64,000 nt of DNA from Coptis chinensis (GCA_015680905.1 CM027381.1:12749501-12813500); one strand, 5' to 3'; positions 10,847-23,591 are shown, counted from the stretch's first letter. Notes: generated from the sequence alone by a model not told the origin. Numbers and translations are program-made.

Positions 10847-13800
10847 TCATTTCTCTCCACCATTTAGACCCAATACAGGCAAGTCCATATTGAGAAGGTC
10901 AGGGATTTTAAGAGCAGGGACAGAAGGGGAAGCACTTTGAGCTTGTTTTGATGCAACTTCTGGCTCATGTCCATCAAAATGCTTCAGAGCATCTTGAGCA
11001 TTTGTGATCAAATTTCCAACAGATCTAAAAGGCTGGGTCAATTTATTTTTCACTTTCATTATGAGTGAGACTTCTGAATATTGCCATGCAGCAGTGAGGA
11101 TAATCAAAACTGAAAGCAACCAGTGAGTAATCGAGTTCTGTCTCTTAACCTTCCTAAGTTCTGACAGAATAGCTTCAGTTTGAATTTCTTTGCTTTCCCC
11201 TAAAGACCCAGTACTAGTATCATTTGCCGCTACAGAAGCTGCAGAAGATGGTTCCTTTCTCTCTGCTGGTGGTACCGGCAGTATACTAGTATCATCTTCC
11301 TTCAATGACTCTAACTGTTACAAGAATCACAAGTCAACTGTAAAATTTGTAAAGCCAGCATTGACTGCATTTTCTATTTAAAGATGTTCTTACAAAAGTA
11401 TCTTTATATATAAACACATACTATAAATAGAGACTGTTAATAAGTGCTATTATCTGTTTCTCAACACAGAGAGTACGTAAAAACACATACTATATGAAAC
11501 AAAAAATAATAATAAAAAAACAAAATCCACAGTTGATTCATTCTAGCATCCAAAAGATTCATTCTACCATTCAAGAGTAAAGGTTTCATGCCTTTTTAGT
11601 GCAATGCCCGGCCGTTTCCCTTTCTTATTTTATAGTTATTCTACATACTGTAGGTAAGTGATGTTAGAAAAATGGTTGTAATTGAAAGTTCAAAGTGTAG
11701 TGAATACATGGAACTTGGAATTACACAAATCCATTGAGAAATGAATGAGTAATTTGTTTCCCAAGTTACCCCACTTGAGATAAAATGATTGAGAAATGAA
11801 TGTGAGAAAATATGAAAAACACTTAGTTCCACATGGAAAGAAGACCAAAGAGTTGTTACCCCACTTGAGATAAAATGATTGAGAAATGAATGTGAGAAAA
11901 TATGAAAAACACTTAGTTCCACATGGAAAGAAGACCAAAGAGTTGTTGAGTTTATAAGGTCTAATTGTGGCTACTTAGGTTGGGCCCCAAGGGGTACCAA
12001 AAGAGTTGCCTAAGTTTTCCCAAGAGCCATTGTACTGTTTCGAAAAGACACAACTCACCTATAAATAGTGGACGAATTTGGAGAGATAGACACACCAGAT
12101 CACACATTTATGATCTTTCTCTTCTCCCTTTATTCTTAGTCAAATATTATGTTGTGTTCGCTGATTCTGTAGAATTGAAGTGCTAGCTTTCTATAGAAAG
12201 AAATCCGTTATATCTTGGGAGACAGTTTCCCATCAACTTTCAACCACAGTGAGAGGGAATATTTGTCTTAAGGACATATTTTTTCTACACTAGGCTCGGA
12301 TTTAACAAAGAAGTACAAGACACTTACAAGACAAAAAATTTGTACTGTTTGGTGATTGATAAAGAGTAAGTACATTTAAGTTGTAAATTCCTAACAAGTA
12401 AATGCATAGATTCCATATCAAAGGAAACCTTACAAGTCTAAGTTGAAGAAATATATTAATTACAACAGGTAGTCTCGAATCTTGGTCACGCAGTCCTTTC
12501 CTTGTTCGTCACAATTAATTTAGACATGTTTCTCCACTTTGCCCATAGGAGCTTTTAAGTCTTCTAAAGATCAAGCAGTTATTATTGAATAGGCGAGGTT
12601 TCATAAACCTGGAATCCAAGATAGTATATATCTATGCCTTTGCAGCTTATTTGAAATGAAAACTCAATAAAACCACAACAGAAAGCAATTGATTGAAAAG
12701 TAAACAAGACAGAGAATACACATGCATACAGGAGTTACTTGAAAACCCACTACCTATAGCAAGCAAGGGGACAAAGAAGATACAAGAACTAAAGATTTCA
12801 TCTATTTGGAGAGAAGCAAATATCTCGGCACACACAGTAGCAAATTACGCATTCACTACGCCTTGTAACTTGCTCTTTTTGTTCGAAGGGAAATCCAATT
12901 GGCTCACCAAATGGGAAATGCCCTTTATATGTCTTTCTTTAGATTTGTAAACTAACTTGGGGGTGCTGTGCACATGTTTGGTAGAAGTGTATAGGGCCTA
13001 CCTAGTAGGGAAGATATACTATCTACAATGATGCAATCCGTCCCCTTTACTAACCCGATATGTAACTGTACTTCGTGTATTTACATTATCAATACAACTT
13101 GCTCACTTAGTGGAAAAAAAAAGCAAGGGGACAAATTTCCAATACAAATGGAAGTGACTACAAATAGAAGACTTACATAAAACCACACCCCAATGACCCC
13201 ATGAAGTATAAGACTTCATCGATGCAATCTTCAACTTCAGATAGATCCATTCCCCACAATGACTGATAAGAGTCTATATACTTGATCTCCTCTCGATCTA
13301 AATCACCTCCAAAAGATTAGAAGTGGATATTTACGAGAAAGAACTTCTCAAACATATACTCTGAGGATGAGATCAACGAGAAGTGAAGAAAACAGGTGTC
13401 GAGAAAACGAAAGCATACAAGTATTTACAACATAAAAGTGTTTCAAGGAAAACATGATAAAAAAGAAAACTAATAGTGAGTGAGTTCTCTTGAAGAAGAT
13501 AAACGCATGAGAAACCTATGCAGATCAAAAAATGAACATTAACTGGTTGAACTTTATTTAACTTAATTTGGCGTTCTTCTATGTTCTTACTTCCACAAAA
13601 TCATAAACCATTAATTCCTTAGGTAAATCATTATGAAAACTCAAAGGAGAGGTCCCAACCATAATCAAGTACTTGCCTTAATCGGCTCGAACGAACCTTG
13701 ATCGAGCTAAAATGATGGCTGTTTGTTGCTCAAGCAACAAAACAAGGTGGTTTCTAAATGCTGAGGAAAGAAGTATGACAGTCACCTCTCCCATGTACCC

Positions 13801-15287
13801 AAATTCAATGAAAATTCCCATTTCGTCCTGTCCCCAAAAACACCACCACCATCAAGCTATGAAGTTTATCGACAACTAAGGGTCGTGAAATCCAACGTAC
13901 AGGCCAAAGGGTTGTTCCCCATTAAAACCCTTGTAGAATGTCTTGAGCAAAGCCACTATGGCGATCCTGATCTTTATTAAACAACAATTTCATACTGCTG
14001 TGGCAAACAAGCCCGTGAGCACCAGCAGCAACAGGGTCCTGTGCAGCAGGATCGTATTGTCCACCACGTTTATCATGGAGGAGCACATTATACTCCTACT
14101 CAGAACCAGCACCAATGTGTTGCCCCTGAGGCCCTTAACACCACCAAGAACCTAGCAGAGAAAATACTACGAAAAGGAAGAGAAGCAGTACAAGGAGCGG
14201 ACAATAATTACTCCCTTATTCTTTACGTTATCCTCCCCATTGCTGACAACTGATTGAATAAGCAGCTGTTCTACCCAAGCAGCTGCTCTACCCACCACCC
14301 CAATCCGCAATCAACGCGACAAAGTCACTACCACAAGTCCACAACACTGTTCAATGCAATGCACAAAATCAGTGTGCTCCAGTCCATCAAACTAGTCGCA
14401 CAAAATTTCTTCCTTCTCATTTCACATTAATATTTGTGAAAACAAACGCAAACACAGAGAAAGAGGGGAAGGTACACAGATAGATATAGGGTTGGGGTTC
14501 CCACATCACAGCAACATACTCCCACGAAGTCTAACTAGTCAAGTCTTCCAAGGATTCCCCTCAGAGCCAAGTGCAGAACAGTAACAACACGGATCAATAA
14601 AAAGTTTTGGATCTTGAGGTGTCCGCTTACATGAAATTAAGGGAATTACTAATTCAATGTGCTGCATATGATTTTCTCTCTCAATATTATAAGACTAGAT
14701 GCTTTTATCATTCTTATAATCCTCCTCTGTCAAGGACAAACAATTACTTATCCAAGATTTTGCCACAATAATAAAAAAGCTGTGGAACCCCTGACAGGCT
14801 AGAACATATAAACATGGACAGGCTATATATTGCCTATTCGGCCTTTAAACCAAATGTGTGAGGCTATATATTGCCTATTCGGCCTTTAAACCAAATGTGC
14901 ACCACAAAAACATATAAGCTCTACCAAGGAGCATTTCGTATAAATGTTGGAATTCTTTCAAACGACCTGCACTAGTGTAACAATTCAACTGAACCATTTT
15001 GTGCGTGTGTCTGTGTGTCACAAAAGTTTGCAATATGATTATTATAAGACATAAAAACAATAGATATCAAGCTGTGAACACAATCTAAATAACTCTGCAT
15101 CATCATAACTTACCTGGGAGAGCAACTTGGGGAGTAGAAGCTCGTCATCATCATCATCAGCAGCATCTGGTTGGTTTCTCTTGTCACTCTTCCTTTTGGC
15201 TATAAGCTGTTGGATGAGCTCCATGTTATTATCATCCTTACTCTTTATTGCTTCCATGTCCAAGCTCACTTTCGTATCCCACTCCAT
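10847..15287 (-). CDS. Uncharacterised single-pass membrane protein, two exons
   Basis: Exon 1 (15287-15114) and exon 2 (11314-10847) join in phase 0 through GTAAGT (from 15113) and an acceptor TTGTAACAG (AG at 11316-11315), giving 213 residues. The protein starts MEWDTKVSLDMEAIKS, then has a lysine/arginine-rich stretch, an acidic run of aspartates near residues 45-50, a serine/alanine-rich linker, and one hydrophobic segment (HWLLSVLIILTAAW, about residue 120). A basic and amphipathic part and a leucine/proline-rich tail ending LGLNGGEK follow. ATG 15287 is the first ATG in the frame, because the open frame upstream begins with TTG. I do not recognise a characterised family. The 3.8-kb intron is unusually long for a dicot and contains an LTR-like block and a LINE. 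Additional small exons inside the intron cannot be excluded. Confidence 0.72.
11662..12307 (+). mobile_element. LTR-like fragment inside the intron
   Basis: The block begins TGTTAG and ends TTTAACA, giving the TGTTA..TAACA termini typical of Copia LTRs. A plus-strand TATA box, CCTATAAATAG, lies near 12059, followed by an R/U5-like region. No convincing TSD was found (AGTGA on the left, AAGAA on the right), so the ends are approximate. It lies in the intron of the membrane-protein gene, in the opposite orientation to that gene. Confidence 0.45.
11765..11944 (+). repeat. Perfect 90-bp tandem duplication
   Basis: Two head-to-tail copies of a 90-bp unit (11765-11854 and 11855-11944), starting GTTACCCCACTTGAG, look identical base for base. 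They lie in the U3-like part of the LTR-like block. Perfect identity implies a recent duplication or an assembly duplication. Confidence 0.9.
12776..13130 (+). mobile_element. Short 5'-truncated LINE with 15-bp TSD
   Basis: A 355-bp insertion is flanked by the perfect 15-bp repeat AAGCAAGGGGACAAA (12761-12775 and 13131-13145) and ends in an A run just before the right copy. It encodes the last part of a LINE RNase H domain (IWREANISAHTVANYAF) followed by a ~180-bp 3' UTR. This is a normal product of target-primed reverse transcription with severe 5' truncation. It sits in the intron of the membrane-protein gene, antisense to it. Confidence 0.9.
13146..15112 (-). other. Remainder of the long intron
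   Basis: Mostly unassigned intronic sequence. A plus-strand open stretch at about 14005-14252 encodes a glutamine/histidine-rich peptide (QQGPVQQD, HHVYHGGAHYTPT) that ends at a TGA. It has no family I recognise and no clear start, so I do not call it a gene. Confidence 0.4.
14821..14899 (+). repeat. 41-bp tandem duplication
   Basis: GGCTATATATTGCC..CCAAATGTG at 14821-14858 is repeated exactly at 14862-14899, a period of 41 bp, in the intron of the membrane-protein gene. Confidence 0.9.
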
Positions 15288-15823
15288 TTTTGGAATGGAA
15301 ATCTTGAAACTAACGAACTCACCATCACCGAAACTCCTCTTTTTCACACACACGTGGTGCAAACTTAAGGCGCACAAGTGCTACGGACAGCTACGTTTAC
15401 CGCAAAGTCTGCGTTGATGGCTCTACAATCTACATTATTGGTGCTTTGTTCAGTTTTACCCCGCACTCTTTTATTCAGTTTTGTCAAGAATAAGTATGGA
15501 GCGCAACTTGTCTAAGGCTTCTAAGGTTTAGTCAGAACTTTCCACAGAAAATTATAGTTTTAGCCCGCCCAAGTTGATGCCCAATTTGTTGTATGTATAT
15601 ACACTGGAAATTCCTGTGATTTTGTCGCATGCCTTTGAGTTTGCGAGGTCTAATTTCTTTTACTTTGGGGTTTTTTAGTTTTCGGCCCGTTATATAGGGT
15701 AATTAGACTTTGGCTCACCCTTATTACCCACATAGGCTAAAATCTAAAAAACCCTAAACTTTACATTAGAAGTTAGGATATATGCTACTACATCAACCAA
15801 TACTAACTGTGTTCATGTGGATA
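15288..15823 (-). other. 5' flank of membrane-protein gene
   Basis: Upstream (minus-strand) region of the gene starting at 15287. Two weak TATA-like words on the minus strand (GTATATAC near 15600 and CTATATAAC near 15697) are the only promoter hints. No coding sequence was seen. Confidence 0.35.
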
Positions 15824-15832
15824 GGTATACTA

Positions 15833-16168
15833 TGAGTAATACTATACTGACACAGAAAAAATGTCGCAGTCAATACACAGTGACATAGTATGTTGCAACG
15901 TTAATATTGCAGTGGTGAAAATATGAGCCAATTTTTTTTTTTCTCTCTCAAAATACTTATTCTATTTCTAATATCATCTTTTCATTCTCTTTTTTCTATT
16001 CTCATCTTTTCTTCATAACAAACAATTCATTCCATTGATTTTTCATGGTGCAACATTGATGTTGTAGTGGTTTTCGTGATGCAATATTGACGTTGCAGTT
16101 GTATTTCTCGGTGCAACATTAATGTTGTAGTGGTTTTCATCTGTCACATTGATGTTGCAGTGGTATTT
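15833..16168 (+). mobile_element. MULE-type MITE, left part
   Basis: Left piece of a non-autonomous element whose right piece is 31144-31313. Nine-base direct repeats GGTATACTA at 15824-15832 and 31314-31322 flank the whole, as expected of a Mutator-like TSD. Both ends carry ACTGACACAG in inverted orientation near the termini. Inside are several copies of a palindromic word, GCAACATTAATGTTGC and variants, joined by GTGGTTTTCAT or GTGGTATTTCTCGG spacers. The Athila element at 16169 inserted into this array. Confidence 0.7.
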
Positions 16169-17671
16169 TGATAACTGTAAAATGAATAGTTTACCTACGA
16201 AATGAACGATTGAATTCAAAACGAAAGTAAACTAAAACTAATCTTACTATCTCAATTATCAAAGCTTCTACTCTCGATGCGAATTGCACTAAGTGGAGTA
16301 GGAAGTTCGCTCCACTCCTAGTTCCCTAGCATGGATTGTTTTCTAAGTCTAAGAAATCGGTCTTAAGTCTAATGAGAGCTTTACGAAATGTTATGCTAAC
16401 AAGACGCGTTAATTTAAATAACGAGATATAATAAATAACAAGATAAAATATAAACTAAAGTTAATCTACTTAAAACTAACTTAAAAAATACGATTGTTTG
16501 AATCTAGATAAATAAATTAGAGGGGAATTGAATCCACCTCGAATCCAACTTAACGACCTAAATGAGAATGTTGTATCTCAATTCTCACGCTCTACGGCGA
16601 GAATTTCGAAGTTCTAATCCCTAGTGTTCATGGCATTCCTACCGGATACTAACTAAGATGTGGTCGCCCACCCATTCTCATGGCTAAACACCTAACCTTC
16701 TAGAGTGGAATAGATTCTACAACCAATTCTATACTAACCACTAAGTTTTCATCAAGGCTTCATCAACCCCTCTAATGGAGGTTTTAGCCTTGATTCATCA
16801 AACTAACATTTCCCATATTATTATAACTAAACATAATATCAAGATTCAAATTTACTTAATCTAACAATAATGAATCTAATTTAATGGCCGGAATGAAATA
16901 AGAACAAGAATTGAAATTAGATCTAGAATGGAAATAACCAAATTAAATTGACAAACTAACTATTTTATTTATCTAATCAATCAAGAACAATGATTCAAGA
17001 ATTTAATCTAAAAACAGAATTGAAATGGAACTAAAACTTAATTAATTAATAAAACTAGATCTAGAATTCTATATCTTAATTTAGGTCTAACTAGCTACCA
17101 TTAACAAAGAGCTAAGCTTTTGTTTTTATACATCCAGATCCAAAAATCGTGCATGGGCTTGGAGCCATGTTTTGGGCGTAGAGAATCGCCCAAAACCCAA
17201 TTCTTTCAAATTCAAAAGGCCTCTTCAGCTGCAGTTCGCTTCAGCAGACTTTTCGTCCACTTCTGCTCCTCTGATTGGGTCAGGGCTTGGACCATTGGAA
17301 AGCTCTTTCCGAGCCGGTCGTTTTGACATAAGGTAGGCCCAATTCCGAGGTCTGAGTCCAAAGATATGGTCTTCGAAGTTCTCTTTGCCTTTGTGTGCAT
17401 TTTACTTCTACGTGGACTTTGACTTTTCATCTTTTGACCAGGCTTTACAAAGGCTTCGTCTTCTTGAATCTTGGCCTTTAATCACCGAACTCCTTAGTAA
17501 CCAACCATTGCTCCTTTATCTCATCAAAGTGGCGATTCCTGCACATAATTGACTTTGAAGCCCGAAATACATAAAAACACGTAATCGATTAACTCTTACT
17601 TATTACTCACATAATCGGGTCTAAAAGTATGACCGCTAAGGGGTTAAAACTACAGTTTTGGGCTCTTATCA
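16169..17671 (-). repeat. 3' LTR of element 1
   Basis: 1,503 bp. Read on the minus strand it starts TGATAAGAGCCCAAAACTG and ends AGTTATCA. It aligns over its full length with 29629-31138, with scattered single-base changes and short indels, for example around 17160-17230 and 17340-17400. Confidence 0.93.
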
Positions 17672-17680
17672 ACCACCCCC
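17672..17680 (-). promoter_or_regulatory. Polypurine tract of element 1
   Basis: On the minus strand GGGGGTGGT lies directly before the 3' LTR start TGATAAG, the expected site for plus-strand DNA priming. The same tract (GGGGGTGATT) is found in element 2 at 46006-46015. Confidence 0.75.
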
Positions 17681-19390
17681 AAACAGCATTTTGCTTGTCC
17701 TCAAGCAAATATGAGAAATTAGCATAAGTGACCAAAATGGAGTTCTATCTACTCTGCCTCTGGCTGAGCGATTGCATTGACCATATATGCAACAAGGCCT
17801 TAAACCACTAGGAATTCCCTAGTGGACGAAGTTATAGCCTCGTGAGAGTTTTCCAGTGAAGGTACTCACAAACTTCATCTATACTACAACGACTAAGAAA
17901 TAAAACTATTGTTTTCTCCTTCATGTCTCAACTATCTATACATCTCACTAGCAAATACATAAGAATAACCCAAATGAACCCTAAGCTAATATATGCATAA
18001 TAATCAATCATCTAAAATAAACATATAACAATGAGTAATACTATGAAATGTAATAGCAGTCCGCTTTAAAAAACTCGGAATAAGCCCTTAAGTAGGTCCT
18101 CACATAAATGTCAAGACAAAACCACTATGATTTTTCCACTCAAGTTTTCATTGCTCCAAGGTGTGCAAAATGGGGCACTTTACCTTACAATCTCAATGAC
18201 AACAAGGAAGCCGGAGTCGATCAAACACATCCGCCACTTTACTATCACACTAACCTATTCCTAATTGAGCTAGAGGTCTTTATTAGGTATCATGGGATTA
18301 GGAGATGGTTTAAGAAGGAAGGAAATGGATATTCAAAGGACAAGTCCGAGATAATAGAGTCTTCATATTATGTAACTTAGAAAAACCTTGTTATTTCCTT
18401 TTGCTTCTATACTTTGTTTCCATCCTTAGCCATATTTTTCTTTTTCTTTTCTTTGGCTTTTGACTCCCTTTATTCTATTTTTTGGAGTTTTTATTTATTT
18501 CTATATATTTTTTTTTTTTTCCTTTGGATGGAAACTTCTTTTCTTTTCCTCAAGCAACTAACTAATTTTTGTTTACAATGTGTTTTTCTTCTTCTTTCTT
18601 CACTCATTCTATTCTCGACTTATTCTAAATTGGGTAGGTTGATTTATTCTCTTTTTTTATTTTGTTTTTTTTTTTTTTGTAACAGGGTAAAGGAATTGTG
18701 GTTTATGGAAGGCTAAAGAAAGGCTCGAGGGGCTTAATTAGCGGAAAATAATTCATAGGTTTGAATTTCTGGCTATATCGATCCAAAGAGGGCCTAAATT
18801 CTCGCTTTAGGATATGGCATAGTGATCAAGCAAGTGGACGTGTGATTTCTCTATCCGGATTTTACTTCTCCCTTGTGTCATTTCTCAAATGTTTCGCCAT
18901 ATAAAGGCTTTTAATTAGGCTATATTCTCACAGATTTGTAGAATAGGTACTCTAGCCTAGATTTCAGAAACTTCATCGCTAACAATCATAGATACTCATG
19001 TAATAAATTTATAGATAGATGCAAAGATTATTACCTACATATTAACCTAAGTTTCTAACATTTATTCTGATGCAAAAGCTATGTGAGACTTCTAAATTGT
19101 TAAGAGCATAGAGAAAGAAAACAATACCAATATTCCTAAGTGTATAGCATACTTTTTTTTTATTTATATTTTTTTTGAATTTTTGAAATTTTAACTAGAA
19201 AACAAGTGCATATTATACATATCTATATCCTAACAGATGCCTTAATTACACGTGTTTCTATGCCCCCCAACAAGAAGCATGCTTTGTCCTCAAAGCATTT
19301 AAATAAAGAGGGTAGGAAAAATACCATTGAAGCGCCAAGCGGAAATTCGAACATCCGCAAAACAAGGTTAAAACATACAAATATAGTAAT
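17681..19390 (-). other. Element 1 non-coding 3' region shared with element 2
   Basis: This segment between integrase and 3' LTR aligns with 46016-47900 of element 2, including the blocks CTTGTCCTCAAGCAAATATG and TTTGTCCTCAAAG. The open frames here are short and interrupted. Athila elements can carry an env-like frame in this position, but none is recognisable here. Confidence 0.65.
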
Positions 19391-22300
19391 ATAAAAACCG
19401 ACGCTAACTCTATAAGAATTCCACCCATTATGGGGTTAATGTAATGAAATTGCTTGGGACATAAGCCGACACTAACTTAACTAAAAACTTACCTCGCACC
19501 CCAAAGATTTACTCGCCATCCTCCTCTTCTATATGAGGTTCTTTTCGCGATCCCCGCCATGCCATAACAACTTGCCACGCCTTCCGTCGTATCATCAACT
19601 AGTGCTAACCTCTCTAGTGTTACTTGGTCCGATGGGTGTGGGGCAACCAAATGTGGTTGCAGACTCGCCATCCCGCCAAGTCATGGCTCGAATGATCTTA
19701 CCACACGATTGGTGGGTCTCATGGTTTCAATTTTCCCAATCTGTGGTAATCGCGGTAATGCATATGGGTAAGCAAGCGCCAAGATAATGCGGGAAACCAA
19801 GACAGCATAAGAAGGTACTTATGCCTCAAGGTATGGCCTCGCCTGAGTAGCAACTAAAACTCGAATGTCATACCGACGACGCCCCTCGCGCTAAAGCAAG
19901 GAAAACGCCACCACCGTATTATTGGCGTATAAACCGCCGTTCTAGAATGTTCATCATGATGAACAACATGGTTGGCTCTACATTCAAATGATAGGCTACT
20001 CGTATGAATGTTATATTGGTCTTGGTCCATGATAATTGAAACACCCTCCCCCATAATACTCATTGAAATAGGCATATTCATATAGGTATGAAGTTATCCG
20101 GCCATATATCCCCACGTGGTGCATAGTGGTCGTAATGGCAACCCCAAAACCAAAGCTATCAATTGCTTATCAATTCCATAGTCGTGCCATCAATAGCAAG
20201 GGAAAATTTTGTTCTCCTTCTTGGGTACAAAAAGTAATATTATTATAGAAGAATTCAGTTAGCTTAGGTGAAAAGAATCGCCATCACTCACCGAAGATGC
20301 CGCCATCCTAATCGCGACGATCCGGCCATGAACGATGCTCCATAGGTATCGGTTCCCATCAAGTCTTCAAATGACTCGCTCGTGAATCACTATAGAGGTG
20401 TCATCTCAAAACTACTCAGAGAACGGCTGCGAAAACCTGAAGAAACCTCGAAAAATCGGAATTTCCCCGCGGTTACGGGAGGAGGCGCGCGCCAGATAGA
20501 GCGAAGTCGCTACAGAGGTTTTGAATTACAGTTGTTTTGGCGCTGGTCGCGCTTCGGTTTTGCGCATGCGAGATTTTTCGATTTACAGTTGTAGGGCGAA
20601 GTCGCTCTCGCTGTATTGCGGGCCTCGACAAAAAAAATTTATGGCAGGCAGATAGGCGCAGCGCCGCTTACCGATAAGCTGGCCAGAAGTGCGTAAAACA
20701 AAGTTTACAAGAAAACAAGCAGAAAAAGCTTGGAGGAAAGGTGAGATGATTGTGGGGTGTAGTATGGGTTGTGAGTGTAGATTGATGGAAGTTTAAATAG
20801 GTTCTGGGTTTCCAAAACGAATCGGCAAGTTGCCAAATTGTTTTAAGGCAATTTCCGGAAATAGAAAACTGCCAAACCCGAAAACGGAAACTAACCATAG
20901 TTTTGATTTCCTAACAACCCTGGTATCTTTTAAACTTGGTTTAGAATAGTAACTTCTAAACTCTACTACATATCATGCTACCACTACAAAAAAATCATAG
21001 ATATGCCGATATCGGCCTAATTTTCAACTTTGACTCCAAGACAACCTTACGAAAGATGATCAAAATAAATTATATTAAAATAATATGAAATCCAAGCAAT
21101 CTAAAACAAACAACTTAATATTCAAATCTAACTACTAAAATAAAATTCCACTAACAAAACAATAAAAAATAAAACAATGAAATAACAAGACACAACTGAT
21201 GGTGAACACCTAGGCGCAGGAAGAAGAAGATGGTCCCCGGATGGAGATCGGTTCTCAGGTGAAGAATGGCTTGAGCCATCCGGCTCAAGGGGCGACGACG
21301 CCATGCCTCTCGACTCACCGAGACAGACTCATCCACGAAAGTGGCATCGTCGTAGCATCTCTATCCCCGAACAAGCGCGTGCTTCCATCTCATCTTGAGA
21401 GATCGCGATAATCGGGCTTGGTGGATTCCGTGGATAATCTCCAAGTTAGACAAGATATCTTCCTAACCCTTTTCGAAAGCATTTCAACTCTCGCCCCGAA
21501 AGTTCGCTTTGCTTATTTCGGCACAATTTGTCTATGTCGGATATCTTCACAGATACGATAATCGCATCGCGAAACCGGTTTGCGGCATTATCATTCGCTC
21601 TAAATTAGAAGTATGACTATCGAAATTATCCTCAACCAACCATGTCATATCTTCCCCTTCATTATCGCGACTCAACTTCATTCTCTGCAGACAACGCCAA
21701 GTCTCTTGGATGCATTCCTTATAAATACTTGCATTAGAATGCAATTTGATCTTAATAGGAGCAGATTTAGCGACGTTCTAAATGAGAGCATAATCTTAGT
21801 GATCAATACTGGAAGAGGCCATGCTCTTTCCCACCTCCTCTAATCACATTCAAAATTAAATCGAGGATGCAGAAATTACACTCATTCGCTTGCAAAAATC
21901 CGAGAACGCGCGCATTACATCAAGTCCGATGTCGCCGACTTTGTCTTTCCCCGAGGATCGCCCTACCAATCCACCGAAGCCACGGATTTGATTGGTTCTC
22001 GTGGTCGTCCCGCGAACGAATGAGATATCGTGATTGTATTCACCCTCTATGACCGTGATCTTTCATCAAAGCAGGAAACTCCAATATAATCGATTCCTGA
22101 ATGGTCATATCTAGGTTGGTTACAAAAGTGATTCCTAATAGTTCACCAACAACCGCCTTACTTCCCCTCCTCGCTCCTCGCTATCCTAATGAAAATCCTA
22201 TTTCCCTCAATTCTCGCTTCTTATAAAACTGTTCTACCAAATCATAGTGATAGAACTCATCTGTCAAATACCACAGTCTGTTCCAATCCCTCTTAATCAT

Positions 22301-23030
22301 ATTGGCGCCGTGAAATGGTGCGAAATGGTCGGCCCCTCAAACGCGTGCTCCGCAACATTCTTCGTCGTCGTAGCGCCATTGAAGTTTGAACTGATTTGGG
22401 GTTTGTAGATGGTGGTGGATGCAAGTTTGATGAAAACCAACTAAACACAACGGTGGTGGCGGTGGTGGTTTGAAGACTTGAATTGGTGGGTGTTTTCTTG
22501 GTGGAAACGGTTGGAGATTGTGTTGGTGTTTCACAAAGGGCGTGGGTGGTCTTTCTATTTTGATGTATTCTATTTTTATTTATTATTTTTTTTATTTTTG
22601 GTTGCTAGGGTTTAATTTAAATTAGTGAAGGGCGGTTTGAGAAGATGAAGTCGCGATAATGTTTTGGAGGATGGGCGCGGGCGCGCTGTAGGTGAGCGCG
22701 AGTTGGCCCAAAGCCCAATTCGATTTTTCGACTTTCGTCGATTTTTAGCGCAACTTCAAACTAAATTTCCCGCTTTGTTATCGGTCCGATTTTTGCGAAT
22801 GAGATATGGAAATGATCAGGAGAGAATTTCCAATCCAATGATCCATAAACTACTGTATTCCGACCTTGGGTGACATATAAGATAGTGGAAAACGCCTCGA
22901 AGTGCGTGCATGACGTAAGTTATGCGAACGAATGAACACTAAATTAGATGACGTCAACCCAAATGAACTATACTAATGGACCTAAGGAACACAAATAGAA
23001 AGTTCGAGCAATCCGGATGGAAAGACTGAT
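19391..23030 (-). other. 3.6-kb segment present only in element 1
   Basis: The flanking sequences on both sides (to 19390 and from 23031) have counterparts in element 2 that lie almost adjacent (47900-48000), so this stretch is extra. It is richer in CG dinucleotides than the rest of the window and contains no domain I recognise. It includes GCGAAGTCGCT and GGCGCTGGTCGC words like those in the element 1 leader near 29300-29470. At 22673-22688 it has GGGCGCGGGCGCGCTG, like the element 2 leader near 50421-50510. It may be duplicated leader sequence, a nested insertion, or captured sequence. A CACTACAAAAAAATC word at 20982 resembles a CACTA terminus but has no partner. Confidence 0.45.
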
Positions 23031-23591
23031 TTCCCACCCCCAAACAAATTTTTAAACACAAAATTTGTTTTAACATGGGTCGTTTAAAGTCAGATTCCCA
23101 AGACTTGTTGGATTGCTAGTTCTCTAGGTTTAGATATATATCTATATCTAAAAATGAAAACAATTATTATTATTATTATTATTTTTTATTTTATTTTATT
23201 TTATTTTATTTTTTTTAATAAGCAAATAAAGACATAATTCACACCGTAGAAAACATGACTCAAAAATCCGAAAAATGCAAGAGTGGAAAAACGGAACTAT
23301 GTGAACCGTGGACTTAGGATCCGATACTTTACGTAGCCACACACTCCATAGGGAGGGCCCGGTTACCTTAATGGTGCACTTACCATTAAATGGAAGTGAA
23401 AGGAAGTACACCAATGACAAGGGTCATTCCTCATATATAAGTCCCGTAAAAGGACTTCCTATATCGTGGGATAGAAGTTCGTGAAAATGTTTTAATCGCT
23501 GACCGTTAACTTGAAAGGTAATGTTGTCCTTGGATTTACCAAGGTAATTGCCCCGTAAGGGGTGACTTCAAGAACTTAAAAAAGGGCCGCA

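Noticed and set aside
13943-14252. Glutamine/histidine-rich peptide in the intron
   Set aside because: No start, no family recognised and no splice support, so it is noted only within the intron entry.
15127-15417. Serine-rich 96-codon frame on the plus strand
   Set aside because: It is the antisense shadow of exon 1 (the aspartate run) of the membrane-protein gene.
17120-17430. Open frames in the Athila LTR, repeated near 30614 and 45496
   Set aside because: They recur because the LTR is repeated, and indels differ between copies.
18108-18716. 90- and 100-codon frames
   Set aside because: They lie in the non-coding 3' region of the Athila element. The second is mostly T-rich low complexity.
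19489-22534. Several 60-85 codon frames in the extra segment of element 1
   Set aside because: None shows a recognisable domain or a connected frame.
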